DNA from: Nocardia altamirensis NBRC 108246 | Lineage (GTDB): Bacteria; Actinomycetota; Actinomycetes; Mycobacteriales; Mycobacteriaceae | Direction of reading: 5' to 3' | Assembly: GCF_001612685.1 (NCBI RefSeq) | Contig: NZ_BDAY01000005.1 | Coordinates: 186,001-250,000 of the forward strand | Length of the DNA stretch: 64,000 nucleotides | Shown: positions 34,695 through 45,593 of the stretch, piece by piece | Layout of the letters: the number at the start of each line of letters is the position of its first letter | Position numbering within the stretch: position 1 is the stretch's first letter | Made by a program: the position numbers and the translations under genes | Notes under the pieces: model-generated | The model's database searches: none | What the model saw: the letters and a program-made list of their open reading frames with translations, nothing else | What the model was told of the DNA's origin: nothing

Positions 34695-34722
34695 CGCCCG
34701 CCTGGCCCTGGCCAGGCGGGCG
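34695..34722 (+). terminator. Terminator of the Ala-rich protein gene
   Basis: CGCCCGCCTGGCC pairs perfectly with GGCCAGGCGGGCG (13 base pairs, 2-base centre), 55 bases after the stop and followed by GCGTTGTG. Confidence 0.85.
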
Positions 34723-34802
34723 GCGTTGTGTCGGACATTGATTCCGGAGATCCCTTCGACACAACTCGGTCCCGCCGAGCAATCAACGACTACGGTGACG
34801 GG

Positions 34803-36191
34803 GTGAATTCCAGGACAGGGGAATCGGTGATCGAGCAGCGCACGCTGACCGGCTGGAGTCGTACCGCACCGACGGTCGCTCAGGTGCTTTCCATACCCGA
34901 CATCGACACGGTCGCACAGGCTGTCGGCACCGCGGGACCTCGCGGGGTCATCGCGCGAGGGCTGGGTCGAAGCTACGGCGATCCGGCGCAGAACAGCGGC
35001 GGTCTCGTTGTCGACATGACCGTGTTCGATCGCATCCATTCGATCGATCCCGACAGCGGCGTCGTCGATGTCGACGCGGGCGTCAGCCTGGATACCTTGG
35101 TGCGGACCGCCCTACCGCACGGATTGTGGGTTCCGGTGCTGCCCGGCACTCGTCAGGTCACCGTCGGCGGCGCGATCGCTTCCGACATCCACGGCAAGAA
35201 TCACCACTCCCACGGCAGTTTCGGCAACCACGTGCTCTCGCTCGAGCTGCTGACCGCCGACGGGTCGGTGCGCGCGCTCACCCCGGAAGGGCCGCATGCC
35301 GAACTGTTCTGGGCCACGGTCGGCGGCATGGGGCTCACCGGGATCGTGATGCGGGCGCGAATTCGGATGAAGCACACCGAAACCGCCTACTTCGTCGTCG
35401 ACAACGACCGCACGAACAGCCTCGACGAGACGATGGAGCTGCTGACCGGCGGTTCCGACGACGGCTACGAGTACTCGATGTCGGTGCCGGACACGATCAG
35501 CACCGGGCCGCATCTCGGCCGCGCCGCCTTCAGCCGCGGCTCGCTCGCCACCCGTGACCAGCTACCCGCCAAACTTCGGCGCGATCCCTTGAAATTCGAT
35601 GCGCCGCAATTGTTCACCGTGCCCGACATCTTCCCCAACGGCATGGTCAACAATCTCACCACCCGCATCGCGGGTGCTGCGGCCTACCGCTTCTATCCGA
35701 AACACGCTCGCGGCCAGATCCAGAACCTCACCCAGTTCTATCACCCGCTGGATCTGCTCGGCGAATGGAACCGCGCCTACGGCCGCCGGGGTTTCATGCA
35801 ATACCAATTCTCGATGCCTTTCGGCGCCGAACAACAACTCGCCGAAGCTGTTCGAGCGATCGCGCACTCGGGCCATCGGTCATTCCTGAACGTGTTCAAA
35901 CGCATGGGCGCGGGCAATCCGGCGCCATTGTCGTGGCCGCACCCGGGATTCATGCTCAGCCTGGACTTCCCGCTCAAACCGGGACTCGGCGAGTTCTGCG
36001 ACGAACTCGACCGCAGGGTGCTCGCCGCGGGCGGCCGCCTGTACTTCGCGAAAGACTCTCGCACCACACCGGATATGGTCCGCGCCATGTACCCGCGGCT
36101 GAACGAATGGCGGCGGATCCGCGACGCGGTCGACCCGAACCGGATCTTCGTCTCCGACCTGGCCCGCCGGCTCCAGCTGGTCGACGGATAG
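34803..36191 (+). CDS. DprE1-like decaprenylphosphoryl-ribose oxidase (FAD)
   Basis: 462 residues, the length of DprE1. N-terminal FAD-binding domain of the VAO type: [51 protein letters not shown]. The C-terminal part ends [20 protein letters not shown] and [12 protein letters not shown], as in DprE1. The enzyme oxidises decaprenyl-phosphoryl ribose on the way to arabinan precursors. The segment matching Mycobacterium tuberculosis PGWNICVDFPI around Cys387 reads [11 protein letters not shown], so the benzothiazinone-reactive Cys is Ser. dprE2 is not adjacent, so this may be a paralogue. Start uncertain: GTG 34827, after AGGGGAATCG, is an alternative. Confidence 0.85.
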   Translation: MNSRTGESVIEQRTLTGWSRTAPTVAQVLSIPDIDTVAQAVGTAGPRGVIARGLGRSYGDPAQNSGGLVVDMTVFDRIHSIDPDSGVVDVDAGVSLDTLVRTALPHGLWVPVLPGTRQVTVGGAIASDIHGKNHHSHGSFGNHVLSLELLTADGSVRALTPEGPHAELFWATVGGMGLTGIVMRARIRMKHTETAYFVVDNDRTNSLDETMELLTGGSDDGYEYSMSVPDTISTGPHLGRAAFSRGSLATRDQLPAKLRRDPLKFDAPQLFTVPDIFPNGMVNNLTTRIAGAAAYRFYPKHARGQIQNLTQFYHPLDLLGEWNRAYGRRGFMQYQFSMPFGAEQQLAEAVRAIAHSGHRSFLNVFKRMGAGNPAPLSWPHPGFMLSLDFPLKPGLGEFCDELDRRVLAAGGRLYFAKDSRTTPDMVRAMYPRLNEWRRIRDAVDPNRIFVSDLARRLQLVDG

Positions 36192-36199
36192 TCGCCGGT

Positions 36200-36241
36200 G
36201 CGTCCGGTGGGCGACTGAAGCTGCCATCGCCCACCGGACGC
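36200..36241 (+). terminator. Terminator after the DprE1-like gene
   Basis: GCGTCCGGTGGGCGA pairs perfectly with TCGCCCACCGGACGC (15 base pairs, 12-base loop), 8 bases after the stop codon. Confidence 0.88.
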
Positions 36242-36288
36242 GAAACCGCCTGCCCGAGAACGTATGCCGCACAGCGAACAACACCTCA

Positions 36289-36318
36289 TTGACATTGTGA
36301 TCACAGTCACCTTACATT
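36289..36318 (+). promoter_or_regulatory. Lipase promoter with CRP/GlxR-like site
   Basis: TTGACA (36289-36294), 18 bases, TACATT (36313-36318) point to the lipase gene 79 bases on. The spacer carries TGTGA-TCACAG-TCACC (36296-36311), matching the CRP half-sites TGTGA and TCACA with one change. Binding there would repress or modulate transcription. Confidence 0.6.
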
Positions 36319-36396
36319 AAGGAAACTATAGTTCTCTTTCTGCGGGGCCGGTGACGGCGGCCGTGCAGAGGTTCGCGACTGGGGAGGGCAATCCCG

Positions 36397-37806
36397 ATGA
36401 GGATCAGCACGCACAGCCTCGCTCTCGGCATGATCGCCTGCCTGACTTTCGGACTCACGACGCTGATAGGCGCGGCGGCGAGTGCGGCTCCACCACTGCC
36501 GCAGGATGATCCGTTCTATGCCGCTCCCCTCGGCTACGAGAGCACCGAACCCGGCACCATTCTGCGATCACGTCCGGTGACCGTCGCGGCACTCAACCTG
36601 CTGCCCGTCCGGGTGCAGGCGTGGCAACTGCTCTACCGCACAACAGACTTCAACAACCAGCCGTACACCTCGGTGACCACCGTGATGGTGCCGGAAGGAC
36701 CGGTCAGACCACGCCCGCTGCTGTCGTATCAAACGGCGGTCGATGCGATCTCGGGAATGTGCAGCGCCTCCTACTCGCTGCGACAAGGCTCGCCGATCGA
36801 CTTCACCAATCCGGCAGGCCCGCTGACCGCCAGTGCCGGTGCAGCCGAAATCCTCTTGGCGGCAAGCGGTCTCGCTCGCGGCTGGGCGGTGTCGATACCC
36901 GATCAGGGCGGCGTGGACAACCGCTTCGCCACGCCGCGCGAACCCGGCTATGTGGTGCTCGACGGCATACACGCCGCAGAACAGTTCGCTCCGCTCGGGC
37001 TCGACGGCATGCGGACCCCGGTGGCACTGTGGGGGTACTCCGGCGGCGGCATCGCTACCGGCTGGACGGCCGAGATGCAGCCCGAGTACGCGCCGGAACT
37101 CAATATCGTCGGCGCCGCGGTCGGCGCACCCGTCGCTGACCTCTACGGCGGATTGCGGGCGGTGAACGGCGGCTTGCTCGGCGGGCTCATCCCGATCGCG
37201 GTCGCGGCAATCTCCAAGGACTCACCGGAGTTCGCCGCCGCCGTCGATCGCTACATCTCCCCGGAAGGAAAGGCGCTCGTCGCGGACGTCATCGGGCGAT
37301 GCACCAGCCAGACCGCACTCAATACGACGCTGCACGAACTGATCCGGCACTACGGATTGCCCGATCTCACGCGGTACCTGAACGTTTCGTTCGATGAGCT
37401 GTTCCAGGATCCGGTCATCAAAGCGGCTCTCGATGAGCGCACGCTTGGTCAACGCGCCCCGACGACGCCCGTCTACCTCTACAACAACGTCAACGACGAA
37501 GTCAGCACCGTCGCCGGTTCCGACGCGCTCGCGAATTCCTATTGCTCGCAAGGCACCTCGGTCACCTATCGCCGCGATCAGTTCCCACCGGTGGTCAGCC
37601 CGCACGTCAACTTCGCCGTCATGGGCGCACCCGACGCACTGAACTGGCTCGCCGAACGCCTGGACGGCCAAGCGACACAACCGGGTTGCGATACCCGCAC
37701 CGTCACCTCGACCCTGCTCGATCCCGCCGCGATCGACACCCTCGGCGGCAGCATCGGCGCCGCATTGCTCGCCATGCTCGGCCAACCCCTCGGGGCCGGG
37801 AGGTAA
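36397..37806 (+). CDS. Secretory lipase (LIP family)
   Basis: 469 residues. A signal peptide (residues 1-32, ending AASAAPP) is followed by an alpha/beta-hydrolase of the secretory-lipase type. The nucleophile elbow is GYSGGG (about residue 214) and an Asp/His pair is visible in NNVNDEVSTVAG and SPHVNF. GGGGAGGG lies 6-9 bases before the ATG. Such enzymes hydrolyse triacylglycerols or other esters outside the cell, and Nocardia have many. It is expressed from its own promoter between two strong hairpins, so it is a single-gene unit. Confidence 0.9.
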   Translation: MRISTHSLALGMIACLTFGLTTLIGAAASAAPPLPQDDPFYAAPLGYESTEPGTILRSRPVTVAALNLLPVRVQAWQLLYRTTDFNNQPYTSVTTVMVPEGPVRPRPLLSYQTAVDAISGMCSASYSLRQGSPIDFTNPAGPLTASAGAAEILLAASGLARGWAVSIPDQGGVDNRFATPREPGYVVLDGIHAAEQFAPLGLDGMRTPVALWGYSGGGIATGWTAEMQPEYAPELNIVGAAVGAPVADLYGGLRAVNGGLLGGLIPIAVAAISKDSPEFAAAVDRYISPEGKALVADVIGRCTSQTALNTTLHELIRHYGLPDLTRYLNVSFDELFQDPVIKAALDERTLGQRAPTTPVYLYNNVNDEVSTVAGSDALANSYCSQGTSVTYRRDQFPPVVSPHVNFAVMGAPDALNWLAERLDGQATQPGCDTRTVTSTLLDPAAIDTLGGSIGAALLAMLGQPLGAGR

Positions 37807-37817
37807 CCGGGATCGAC

Positions 37818-37847
37818 GCGGGTGGCACTCAGCCGAGCGCCACCCGC
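37818..37847. terminator. Bidirectional terminator between lipase and fadE20
   Basis: GCGGGTGGC pairs perfectly with GCCACCCGC across 12 bases, 12 bases after the lipase stop and 23 bases beyond the fadE20 stop on the other strand. Confidence 0.75.
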
Positions 37848-37870
37848 TACTCGGGCGAAACCGCCTGGTA

Positions 37871-39016
37871 TCAGGACAGTTTCAGCGAGCGGCCGATGAT
37901 CTCCTTCATGATTTCGGTGGTGCCGCCGTAGATGGTCTGGACGCGAGCATCCATGTACGCCTTGGCGATCGGGTATTCCTTCATGTAGCCGTACCCACCG
38001 TGCAGCTGCAGGCAGCGGTCGATGAGCTCGACCTGCTCCTCGGTGCTCCACCATTTGGCCATGGCGGCGTCTTCGACGGAGAGGCGGCCCGCGTTGAGGT
38101 CCTCGATGAAGCGGTCGACCAGCACCCGCACCGCGGTGGTCTTGGTCGCCAGTTCGGCGAGGACGAAACGGGTGTTCTGGAAGGTGCCGATCGGCTTGCC
38201 GAACGCCTTGCGGTCGCGCACGTATTGGACGGTCATGCCCAGGCAGGCCTCCATGGCGGCGGCCGCCATCACGGCGATGGACAGGCGCTCCTGCGGGAGG
38301 TTCTGCATCAGGTGGATGAAGCCCGCGCCTTCCTGACCGAGCAGGTTCGCCGCGGGCACCCGCACATCGGTGAAGCTGAGCTCGGCGGTGTCCTGCGCCT
38401 TGAGGCCGAGCTTGTCGAGGTTGCGGCCGCGTTCGAAGCCCGGCATGCCGCGCTCGACGACCAGCAGGCTGAAGCCCATCGCGCCTTTTTCGGGGTCTGT
38501 CTGCGCGACCACGATGACGATGTCGGAGTTGATGCCGTTGGTGATGAAGGTCTTCGAGCCGTTGAGCACCCAGTCGTCGCCGTCGCGGACCGCGCGGGTC
38601 TTGATGCCTTGCAGATCGGAGCCGGTGCCGGGTTCGGTCATGGCGATCGCGGTGATGATCTCGCCGGAACAGAAGCCGGGCAGCCAGCGCTGCTTCTGCT
38701 CGTCGTTGGCCAGTTCCAGCAGGTAAGGGGCGATCACATCGTTGTGCAGCGCGAAACCGAGACCGGAGTACTGGCCGCGGACCGACTCCTCGGCGACGAT
38801 CGCGTTGTAGCGGAAGTCCTTGACGCCACCGCCGCCGTACTCATCCGGCATGGCCATGCCGAGGAAGCCCTGCTTACCCGCTTCCAGCCAGACCGAGCGG
38901 TCGACGATCCCCTGCTCTTCCCACTTCGCGTGGTTCGGCGCGACATGCTGGTCGAGAAACTTGCGGAACGACTCCCGGAACAAGTCGTGTTCGGGTTCGA
39001 ACAGTGTGCGCTCCAC
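37871..39016 (-). CDS. Acyl-CoA dehydrogenase, FadE20-like
   Basis: 381 residues, complete. It has the acyl-CoA dehydrogenase signatures AIAMTEPGTGSDLQGIKT, GSKTFITNGINSD, QLHGGYGYMKEYPIAKAY and the C-terminal IYGGTTEIMKEIIGR, whose Glu is the catalytic base. It oxidises acyl-CoA to enoyl-CoA with FAD, passing electrons to ETF. GTG 39016 follows AGGAGG by 5 bases. In Mycobacterium tuberculosis fadE20 (Rv2724c) lies immediately beside hflX (Rv2725c); here the GT39 paralogue, plsC and a membrane gene separate them. An inverted repeat GTGACAAC/GTTGTCAC (39029-39069) lies just upstream of the start and could be an operator. Confidence 0.92.
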   Translation of the reverse strand: MERTLFEPEHDLFRESFRKFLDQHVAPNHAKWEEQGIVDRSVWLEAGKQGFLGMAMPDEYGGGGVKDFRYNAIVAEESVRGQYSGLGFALHNDVIAPYLLELANDEQKQRWLPGFCSGEIITAIAMTEPGTGSDLQGIKTRAVRDGDDWVLNGSKTFITNGINSDIVIVVAQTDPEKGAMGFSLLVVERGMPGFERGRNLDKLGLKAQDTAELSFTDVRVPAANLLGQEGAGFIHLMQNLPQERLSIAVMAAAAMEACLGMTVQYVRDRKAFGKPIGTFQNTRFVLAELATKTTAVRVLVDRFIEDLNAGRLSVEDAAMAKWWSTEEQVELIDRCLQLHGGYGYMKEYPIAKAYMDARVQTIYGGTTEIMKEIIGRSLKLS

Positions 39017-39272
39017 ACCAACCTCCTAGTGACAACCCTGGCCGGTCCACACCGACCCGTCGTTGTCACACACGGTACCCGGAACGAGAATCTCAGTTCA
39101 CTTCCGTCCTGGAATTGTTGCCTCACCAGGTACGGCGGCGAGGTCTGCGGAAGAACGGCGAGATTCTCGACAAACCCACGAGATGCGGCGGTGTCATGGC
39201 CCACACAAGTTCGACACCGTGTTAACCCGCTGTACAACTTTTGGTGAACATCAGCATGCGACCGTGAACCGC

Positions 39273-41264
39273 ATGGCGGCGACCCTCATCGCGACGGCTC
39301 CGACCGGTTCCGTCGCCTCCCCCGCAGACCCGACAGACCAGTCATCGGCACGGCCCGTGGAACGCGTCGGGTTGATCCTGCTGCTGCTCGGTACCGCAAC
39401 CGCGTACCTGTGGAATATCACCGTCAACGGTATGGCGAACAATTTCTACGCGGGCGCGGCCTGGGCCGGGTCGCGCAGCTGGAAGGCGCTGCTGTTCGGA
39501 TCGCTCGATCCGGGCAACTTCATCACCGTCGACAAGCCGCCCGCGTCGCAGTGGGTGATGGGGCTGTCCGGGCAGCTGTTCGGGTTCAGCAGTGCGAGCA
39601 TGCTCGTCCCGCAGGCGTTGATGGCGGTCGCGGCGGTGGCGCTGCTGTATGCGACGGTCGCGCGGGCGACGGGCAGTCGCGGCGCCGGACTGCTCGCCGG
39701 TGCGGTCCTGGCGGCAACTCCGGTGGCGGCCTTGATGTTTCGGTTCAACAATCCCGACGCGGTGATGGTGCTGCTGATGACCGCGGCCGCCTACGGCACG
39801 GTACGCGCGCTGGAACGGGCCAGCGGGCGCTGGTTGATGCTGGCCGGTGCGGCGCTCGGGTTCGCCTTCCTCGCCAAGCTGCTCGAGGGGCTCATGGTGT
39901 TGCCCGCGCTGGCGGTCACCTACCTCATCGTCGCGCCAACGTCAGTGCGAAACCGGTTGTTGCACTTGATCGGTGCCGCCGCCGCCTTGATCGTCTCGTC
40001 CGGCTGGTACGTGCTGCTCACCGCGCTCTGGCCCGCCTCGTCCCGGCCGTATCTGGCCGGATCCGACGACAACACCTTCATGGATGCGGTGTTCGGCTTC
40101 AACGGTTTCGGCCGATTCCTCGGCCACACCCCGCCCGCCGAACGGATCGCGCTGCCCGAGGGATATCAGGCGCCGAACGGCCTGCTGCAGAGCTTCAACG
40201 ATTTCGGCTCCCCCGGTCCCGGCCGACTCTTCGCCGGCGAGAGCGGATTCGAGATCTCCTGGTTGCTTCCCGCCGCGCTCGTGGCGTTCCTGCTGGTGCT
40301 GGCGCTGCGGCGGGCGCCGCGCACCGATCTGGTGCGCGGAGCCACGCTGATCTTCGGGCTGTGGATGATCACGCTGGGCGGTGCCTTCAGTGTGATGGCC
40401 GCGGCCGAACACGCCTACTACACACTGACACTCGCGCCTGCCGTCGCCGGAATGCTTGCCATCGGCATGCACCAGCTGTGGCAGCGCCGCGATCAAGCGG
40501 TCGGCCGGATCGGGGCCGCCGTGCTGATTCTCAGCATGGGCGCGTGGTCATTTATTGTGCTGCAACGTAATTCAGACTGGTTGCCCTGGCTGCGCTGGAC
40601 CATCGCGGCGACGGCAGGTGTCGCCGCCCTCGGACTGCTGCTCACTGCGATCCCGACCACGGCGGGATTACGGGTGGCACGTAGCCGGGTGGCCGCGGTG
40701 CTGGTGGTCATCGGCGTGCTCGCCGGGCTCGGCGGCTCGACCGCCTACGCGGTGGCCACGATTCCCCAAGCCCACACCGGCCGCAGTCCCGTCGTCGGAC
40801 CGGCCAAGCCCGTCGACACCGGCATCGAGGCGCTGATCCACCGGCAGACCCAGAATTTCGCGGACGGCGGCGCCTTCCTCAAACCGCAGCTCGTGGCGAT
40901 GATGATGAACTCGACCACGCGATGGTCGGCCGCCGTCGATCGCGGATCCATCGCGGCCGCACTGGAATTGGCCAGCCGCACACCGGTCATGGCGATCGGC
41001 GGGTTCGCGGCCGACGATCCGGTCCCCACCCTGCCCCAGTTCCAGCAGATCATCGCCAGGCACGAACTCACCTACTATCTGGTGCAGGAAATGCCGCTCC
41101 CCGCATCATGGCGCGTCCCGGGTCAGCCCGGCGCCACCACGCCCAAAGACAAACCATGGCAGGTGACCGGCAGCCCCGAGATCGCCACGTGGGTCGCCGA
41201 CCACTACCCCGCCACCCGCATCGGCAACATCGCCGTCTACGACCTGACCGAACACCCGAACTAA
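39273..41264 (+). CDS. GT39-family polyprenol-dependent membrane glycosyltransferase, copy 2
   Basis: 663 residues from ATG 39273 (GTG 39264 is equally possible). Same layout as copy 1 at 13982: N-terminal loop NNFYAGAAWAGSRSWKALLF and DPGNFITVDKPP, about a dozen membrane spans, then an extracytoplasmic C-terminal domain with TRWSAAVDRGSIAAALELAS and TYYLVQEMPLP. Large parts are nearly identical to copy 1, including 68 identical bases at 39564-39631; divergence is concentrated in the loop after SDDNTFMDAV and in the C-terminal third. It presumably acts on a related acceptor. Donor and acceptor are unknown. Confidence 0.85.
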   Translation: MAATLIATAPTGSVASPADPTDQSSARPVERVGLILLLLGTATAYLWNITVNGMANNFYAGAAWAGSRSWKALLFGSLDPGNFITVDKPPASQWVMGLSGQLFGFSSASMLVPQALMAVAAVALLYATVARATGSRGAGLLAGAVLAATPVAALMFRFNNPDAVMVLLMTAAAYGTVRALERASGRWLMLAGAALGFAFLAKLLEGLMVLPALAVTYLIVAPTSVRNRLLHLIGAAAALIVSSGWYVLLTALWPASSRPYLAGSDDNTFMDAVFGFNGFGRFLGHTPPAERIALPEGYQAPNGLLQSFNDFGSPGPGRLFAGESGFEISWLLPAALVAFLLVLALRRAPRTDLVRGATLIFGLWMITLGGAFSVMAAAEHAYYTLTLAPAVAGMLAIGMHQLWQRRDQAVGRIGAAVLILSMGAWSFIVLQRNSDWLPWLRWTIAATAGVAALGLLLTAIPTTAGLRVARSRVAAVLVVIGVLAGLGGSTAYAVATIPQAHTGRSPVVGPAKPVDTGIEALIHRQTQNFADGGAFLKPQLVAMMMNSTTRWSAAVDRGSIAAALELASRTPVMAIGGFAADDPVPTLPQFQQIIARHELTYYLVQEMPLPASWRVPGQPGATTPKDKPWQVTGSPEIATWVADHYPATRIGNIAVYDLTEHPN

Positions 41265-41352
41265 CGGCCGTACCAGTCGCCCGACTTGCCGCTCGTCGGC
41301 TTGCATGGCGGTGGATGTTTCATCGGCCGGAACGACGGTCAGGACGTAGGTG

Positions 41353-42258
41353 TCAGCGGCGGAACCACCCTTGGACCCGGCCGACAAGCGTGCGGCCGGA
41401 GTCGCGGTCACGTTCGGTGAAGAGGAACTTCAGTTCCTCCTCGAGGGCTTTGCGGACCACGTCGCGCAGTTCCTTTGCCGCGGCGGCGATGTCGTCTGCG
41501 TCGCGCCATGGCGCCGGGTCGATCGGAGCACCGGCGGAGAAGTAGAAGCGTTCGGGGCGCGGGATGAGAGTCGGGCCGACGCCACGCAAGAGCGGGGGCG
41601 TCAGCTCCCGGTTGAGGCCGAGCGCTTCGACGGTCCAGCGCAGCGGGCGCAAGACGGGATGGTCGCCGTCGACCACGATGTCGTAGGCGTCGTCGACGCC
41701 GATCATGGCGATCGGCACGATCGGGGCGCCTGCCTCGATCGCCATCCTGGCGAAGCCGGTGCGGCCCTCCCATTTGAGGGCGTACTTCTCGTTCTTGCGG
41801 CGCACCGCTTCTCGACCGCCGCCGGGGAACACGATGACGGCGTCGCCGCGCTTCAGCAATGCCAGGCAGTTGCCGCGGGTGCCACGGACCGCGCCGTAGC
41901 GGTGCAGGAAGTGACGCAGGCCCGGGACCGCGATCAGCACGTTCTCGGCGAGGCCGCGGATCAGCCGTCCGCGACGGCGCAGGACCTCGGGGAGCAGCAG
42001 CGGAGCGTCGATGCCGCCCATCAGGTTGTGGTTGCCGACCAGCAGAACCGGTCCGTCGGCCGGGATGTTGTCGAGTCCGTAGAAGCGCGGGCTCGTCCAG
42101 GCACGCAGGGGTGCGAGCAGCGCCTCGATCACCCGCACATCGGTATCGGTCAGCGAAACCGACAGCGGCGCACCATCACTGAGCGTCGGCCGGTCGAGTA
42201 ACTGAACACCTGATGGCCGGTCTCCGGAACCGGCCGAGCCTGAACGATCGTTCGACAT
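41353..42258 (-). CDS. PlsC-type lysophospholipid acyltransferase
   Basis: 301 residues from ATG 42258 with AGGAGGG upstream. The acyltransferase motif I is GNHNLMGGIDAPLL, with the longer His-to-Asp spacing (six residues) seen in the DGAT/phytyl-ester-synthase-like branch; motif III is VIVFPGGGREAVRRKNE and motif IV IVPIAMIG. It transfers acyl groups from acyl-CoA to a glycerol or alcohol acceptor at the membrane. The C-terminus is basic. It is a single-gene unit with its own promoter region. Confidence 0.85.
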   Translation of the reverse strand: MSNDRSGSAGSGDRPSGVQLLDRPTLSDGAPLSVSLTDTDVRVIEALLAPLRAWTSPRFYGLDNIPADGPVLLVGNHNLMGGIDAPLLLPEVLRRRGRLIRGLAENVLIAVPGLRHFLHRYGAVRGTRGNCLALLKRGDAVIVFPGGGREAVRRKNEKYALKWEGRTGFARMAIEAGAPIVPIAMIGVDDAYDIVVDGDHPVLRPLRWTVEALGLNRELTPPLLRGVGPTLIPRPERFYFSAGAPIDPAPWRDADDIAAAAKELRDVVRKALEEELKFLFTERDRDSGRTLVGRVQGWFRR

Positions 42259-42271
42259 AGAACCCTCCTGA

Positions 42272-42284
42272 TGTCGATTCGACA
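42272..42284. promoter_or_regulatory. Palindrome upstream of plsC
   Basis: TGTCGATTCGACA, a perfect 13-base dyad with one central base, 14 bases from the plsC start. The position suits a repressor site that would block transcription or ribosome access. Confidence 0.45.
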
Positions 42285-42558
42285 CGATATCGCAACAAAA
42301 TAGACTGCGTGGCACGTCATACACCACGCGAACCCTCCCCAAACCCCATGACAGACAACATGATTCACCACCCCAACCCACAATTCCGACATAGTTGATC
42401 ACCCCGAAATGTGGCAGCAATCACTCCACTCCCCCAGCCAGTGACGCAGATCTACTCTCCACGCAACCCGCGAGCACTCCCCCACACCCACATTCGCTCG
42501 CCATTTGCCCCACGCCAAGTCCTCGCACAGCGACTAGTCATCGCACTGCCCTCGCACC

Positions 42559-42613
42559 GAGTGGGAACTGACGGCGGAGACTACTCGCGCGATGCCGCCA
42601 CCAGTTCCCAGTG
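42559..42613. repeat. Imperfect hairpin related to the 16023 inverted repeat
   Basis: GAGTGGGAACTGACGGCGG (42559-42577) faces CCGCCACCAGTTCCCAGTG (42595-42613); 15 of 19 positions pair. The outer half shares GAGTGGGA and GG-rich inner sequence with the perfect hairpin at 16023-16081. Confidence 0.55.
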
Positions 42614-42721
42614 ACCACTTGAACAAGTCTGCGCGCGTTGGGTTCTCACGTATCCACGGCCCTACGAAATCTCCACAGATCTCACACAGCACGTCCATCG
42701 CGGACCGCTAGCTTGTGCCGC

Positions 42722-43666
42722 ATGTGGACTTCTGCGCGAGAGCTGTGGCGCAACCCCGTACTCCGCACCGCCTACATACTGCAGGTCACTGCGGTCGTCG
42801 CCCTCGCTGCCTCGTGGCAAGCCTGCTATGCCGGGCTCACCTCGAGATCCACGCGAGACCCGCAGTTCGAATTGGACGCGGGCGGCAGTTTCGCGGTGGC
42901 CTTCGCGGTCTATCTGCCGTTCTTTGTGCTCGTGACTCCATGCCTTGTCATCGTTGCCATCTCAGGACTGACCTCGTACCGATTCGCGCCTTCAGCCACT
43001 GCCTTTGGTGCAGTGATCATGGGGGCATTCGCGCACTGGGCGCGAATCAACGACGCTTTGATCGACAACAAGCCCGCCTTGAGCGGCTTTCTCGACGCGA
43101 GCAATGTGCTCGCGGGCCTCGCCGGCGTCGCTGCGCTAGCGGCGATCGCTGTGCGCTTCCGAACAGTGCGGCGGGCCACCATCCTTGCGAGCGTGCTCGT
43201 TGTTCTCGCCGCCTACAGCATTACCTCCGCGGGCTGGATCGGCAAACGCGTCCTGGCCCCACAGTGCGGCGAACGCCTGTCGGACTGGTTCGACGCCGAC
43301 GCGACCTCCATCTACGCCGGGACCGCCACCTACACGGCACCCCCTTTCGAGAACCCAGGGACGAGGCACCTCGATGTTGTGCTCGAGTTCCACGCAGGCA
43401 ACGGACGCGCCACCACCAAGCCGGAAACCCCGGTGTCGATGACGCAGGAAACCAGCGCGGAGCTGACGTTGAGCTCATACGGCGGGTTCGTGAAGCTGGA
43501 TTGGAGTGTGGGGTACAACTCTCGCATCACAAGATTGGAATCGCCGGTATGCGCCCCCGGCAGCACCACAGTGACCTCAGCGGCGTACTACGGTCACTAC
43601 TCCACATTCATCCGACGCGACACCGCGACCTACCGGGCCACGGGCACCCTGACCCGAACCCATTAG
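42722..43666 (+). CDS. Membrane protein of unknown function
   Basis: 314 residues from ATG 42722. There are four hydrophobic spans in the N-terminal half (for example AYILQVTAVVALAASW and AVYLPFFVLVTPCLVIVAIS), then an extracytoplasmic domain of about 140 residues rich in Ser/Thr with two Cys (residues about 183 and 288) that could form a disulfide. No known motif. The lack of a clear ribosome site makes the start tentative. It lies alone in the interval where mycobacteria have Rv2721c-Rv2723. Confidence 0.65.
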   Translation: MWTSARELWRNPVLRTAYILQVTAVVALAASWQACYAGLTSRSTRDPQFELDAGGSFAVAFAVYLPFFVLVTPCLVIVAISGLTSYRFAPSATAFGAVIMGAFAHWARINDALIDNKPALSGFLDASNVLAGLAGVAALAAIAVRFRTVRRATILASVLVVLAAYSITSAGWIGKRVLAPQCGERLSDWFDADATSIYAGTATYTAPPFENPGTRHLDVVLEFHAGNGRATTKPETPVSMTQETSAELTLSSYGGFVKLDWSVGYNSRITRLESPVCAPGSTTVTSAAYYGHYSTFIRRDTATYRATGTLTRTH

Positions 43667-43729
43667 CACCGCTCCGAACCACCCACTCCCCTGGCGCACA
43701 CCATTCGTACGTGAAGTGTGAACCCGAGG

Positions 43730-43776
43730 GGGTACTGGTGCAGGTGGCCTCTCGGGCGATGCCTACACCAGTACCC
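43730..43776. terminator. Hairpin at the convergence with hflX
   Basis: GGGTACTGGTG pairs with CACCAGTACCC (11 perfect pairs, 3 more after one mismatch). It lies between the stops of the membrane protein gene and hflX. A smaller AGGGTGC/GCACCCT hairpin follows at 43800-43819. Together they probably terminate both genes. Confidence 0.65.
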
Positions 43777-43854
43777 GATGATCAGTCGACCAGCTCCAGA
43801 GGGTGCGGATTCGCACCCTTGTTGGGATTCGCACTCGTTCCGGGGAGGGGCGGG

Positions 43855-45423
<1,569 letters not shown>

Positions 45424-45593
45424 TCAACCTCATCGATCGCTGTCCTGACCTGCAGGGAACCTGCGCGGCGGGGGAGCATATCGACATATTCTTTGGCACA
45501 AGGTTTGTGCCGACTTCCTCCCAGATTACGCCCCTCAGCGTCCTCGGCCCGGTGTGCGAGGTCAAGCGAGTTTCGACTGGTCCCCCATTCGAG

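Larger units (their letters stand above)
42259..42721. other. 463-base intergenic region between plsC and a membrane protein gene
   Basis: No gene is apparent. It holds a perfect palindrome TGTCGATTCGACA (42272-42284) just upstream of the plsC ribosome site, a GCGTGG/CCACGC hairpin near 42308-42331, and a degenerate relative (15 of 19 paired) of the GAGTGGGA hairpin at 42559-42613. The region is lower in GC and rich in C-only runs compared with its neighbours. Confidence 0.6.

Noticed and set aside
33844..34782. A 312-codon minus-strand frame opposite the Ala-rich protein
   Set aside because: It arises from the GCC/GCG-rich helix repeats read backwards; the plus-strand product has a signal peptide, ribosome site and terminator.
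42240..42255. SOS-like GAAC-GATC-GTTC in plsC
   Set aside because: It lies inside the coding region just after the start, and the first two outer bases do not fit. Two chance half-sites are more likely.
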